Shown here: piece after piece, positions 50,349 through 50,624 of the stretch | How positions within the stretch are numbered: position 1 is the stretch's first letter | Layout: each line of letters opens with the position of its first letter | Assembly: GCF_022179385.1 (NCBI RefSeq) | Contig: NZ_BPQS01000037.1 | Span: 1-50,624, forward strand | Origin: Methylobacterium longum | GTDB taxonomy: Bacteria > Pseudomonadota > Alphaproteobacteria > Rhizobiales > Beijerinckiaceae | DNA length: 50,624 bases | Direction: 5' to 3' | The notes under the pieces: generated by a model | What the model was told of the DNA's origin: nothing | Databases searched by the model: none | Seen by the model: the letters and a program-made list of their open reading frames with translations, nothing else | Made by a program: the position numbers and the translations under genes

Positions 50349-50624
50349 ATGATCGATCTGACGGGCTACAAGCTCACTTTCGACGACGAGTTTAATACGC
50401 GCAGTATCTCCTGGTCGGGCGATCAGACCAAATGGCAGGATGCCCGCGACGAGTGGCGGATGGGCGACGGCAAGGCAGACATCGGCTTCGGCAAGTCATC
50501 GTTCGTCGACCCTGCCTCCGGCTACGACCCGTTCAGCGTCAAGGACGGTGCGCTCACCATCACGGCCGTGCACGACCGCACCCAGTCGGGCTATCCCGGC
50601 AGCGACGAGTCCGGCCTGATCACC
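50349..50624 (+). CDS. GH16-type glycoside hydrolase, N-terminal part (cut by window end)
   Basis: The first 92 residues match family-16 glycosidases/lichenases: YKLTFDDEFN at the start is the usual strand, and DGALTITAVHDRT follows after a short insert. The enzyme probably cleaves beta-1,3/1,4-glucan-type polysaccharide. No N-terminal signal peptide is seen; related enzymes are often secreted by type I systems using a C-terminal signal, which would lie beyond the window. It is not a typical phage gene, so the boundary of the integrative element may be near 49,918-50,340. Confidence 0.8.
   Translation, partial: MIDLTGYKLTFDDEFNTRSISWSGDQTKWQDARDEWRMGDGKADIGFGKSSFVDPASGYDPFSVKDGALTITAVHDRTQSGYPGSDESGLIT

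Noticed and set aside
1..50624. CRISPR arrays, rRNA genes and complete insertion sequences
   Set aside because: I looked for regularly spaced repeats, rRNA signatures and transposase genes with terminal inverted repeats and saw none; the only regular array is the 12-bp iteron-like one.

Overview
The window is high-GC DNA typical of an alphaproteobacterium of the Methylobacterium/Methylorubrum type. The evidence is a GroEL tail rich in GGM, an EcfG-type sigma factor, a Ros/MucR-type regulator, an alphaproteobacterial SOS box (GTTC-N7-GTTC), and many small hypothetical genes next to cold-shock and PilZ genes. The genus is an inference; the class is well supported.

Region 1 (1-23,500) is chromosomal accessory and housekeeping DNA. 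It starts with the 3' part of groEL, then a transglutaminase-like protein, a small membrane protein, a DUF3829 protein and an M48 membrane protease. A GlxA-type regulator precedes a two-gene molybdenum hydroxylase (2Fe-2S subunit and Tat-exported large subunit), an SDR and a SLAC1/TehA-type channel. A leftward alpha/beta hydrolase follows. Next is a leftward cluster (VOC, AHSA1/SRPBCC, RibD/DHFR-like) divergent from an HxlR regulator, with a palindromic operator candidate between them. The sigma-factor gene at 19,756 is unusual: it appears to carry a NepR-like anti-sigma segment fused ahead of an EcfG-type sigma factor. Small genes and a cspA unit with a clear terminator close the region.

Region 2 (23,500-33,560) holds a Crp/Fnr regulator, then a decayed patch (about 24,350-26,470). 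This patch contains fragments and relatives of the left-end genes of the integrative element further right: an integrase 3' end, its antisense excisionase-like gene, a PilZ gene and small membrane genes. A LuxR-type regulator, an AT-rich non-coding stretch, an SOS-controlled umuDC pair and a chemotaxis receptor follow.

Region 3 (33,567 to at least 49,917) is an integrative element with prophage-type genes. Its left border is a 45-bp copy of the 3' half of a tRNA-Thr(CGT) gene. Beside it is a tyrosine integrase with a frameshift in a GC run. Next come a small HTH/excisionase-like gene, small accessory genes, a leftward recombination operon (YqaJ exonuclease, ERF annealing protein and small genes) and a CI/Cro-like switch. 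A rightward early/replication operon follows: HTH genes, a DUF5664 nucleotide hydrolase, a zinc-ligand-poor MucR, RuvC, an MT-A70 methylase, DnaB, a DUF1376 replication protein with an internal 12-bp repeat array, and a NusG-family protein. No terminase, capsid or tail genes are seen. The last gene, cut by the window end, is a GH16-type glycosidase, so the element is either truncated, a satellite/genomic island, or continues beyond the window.
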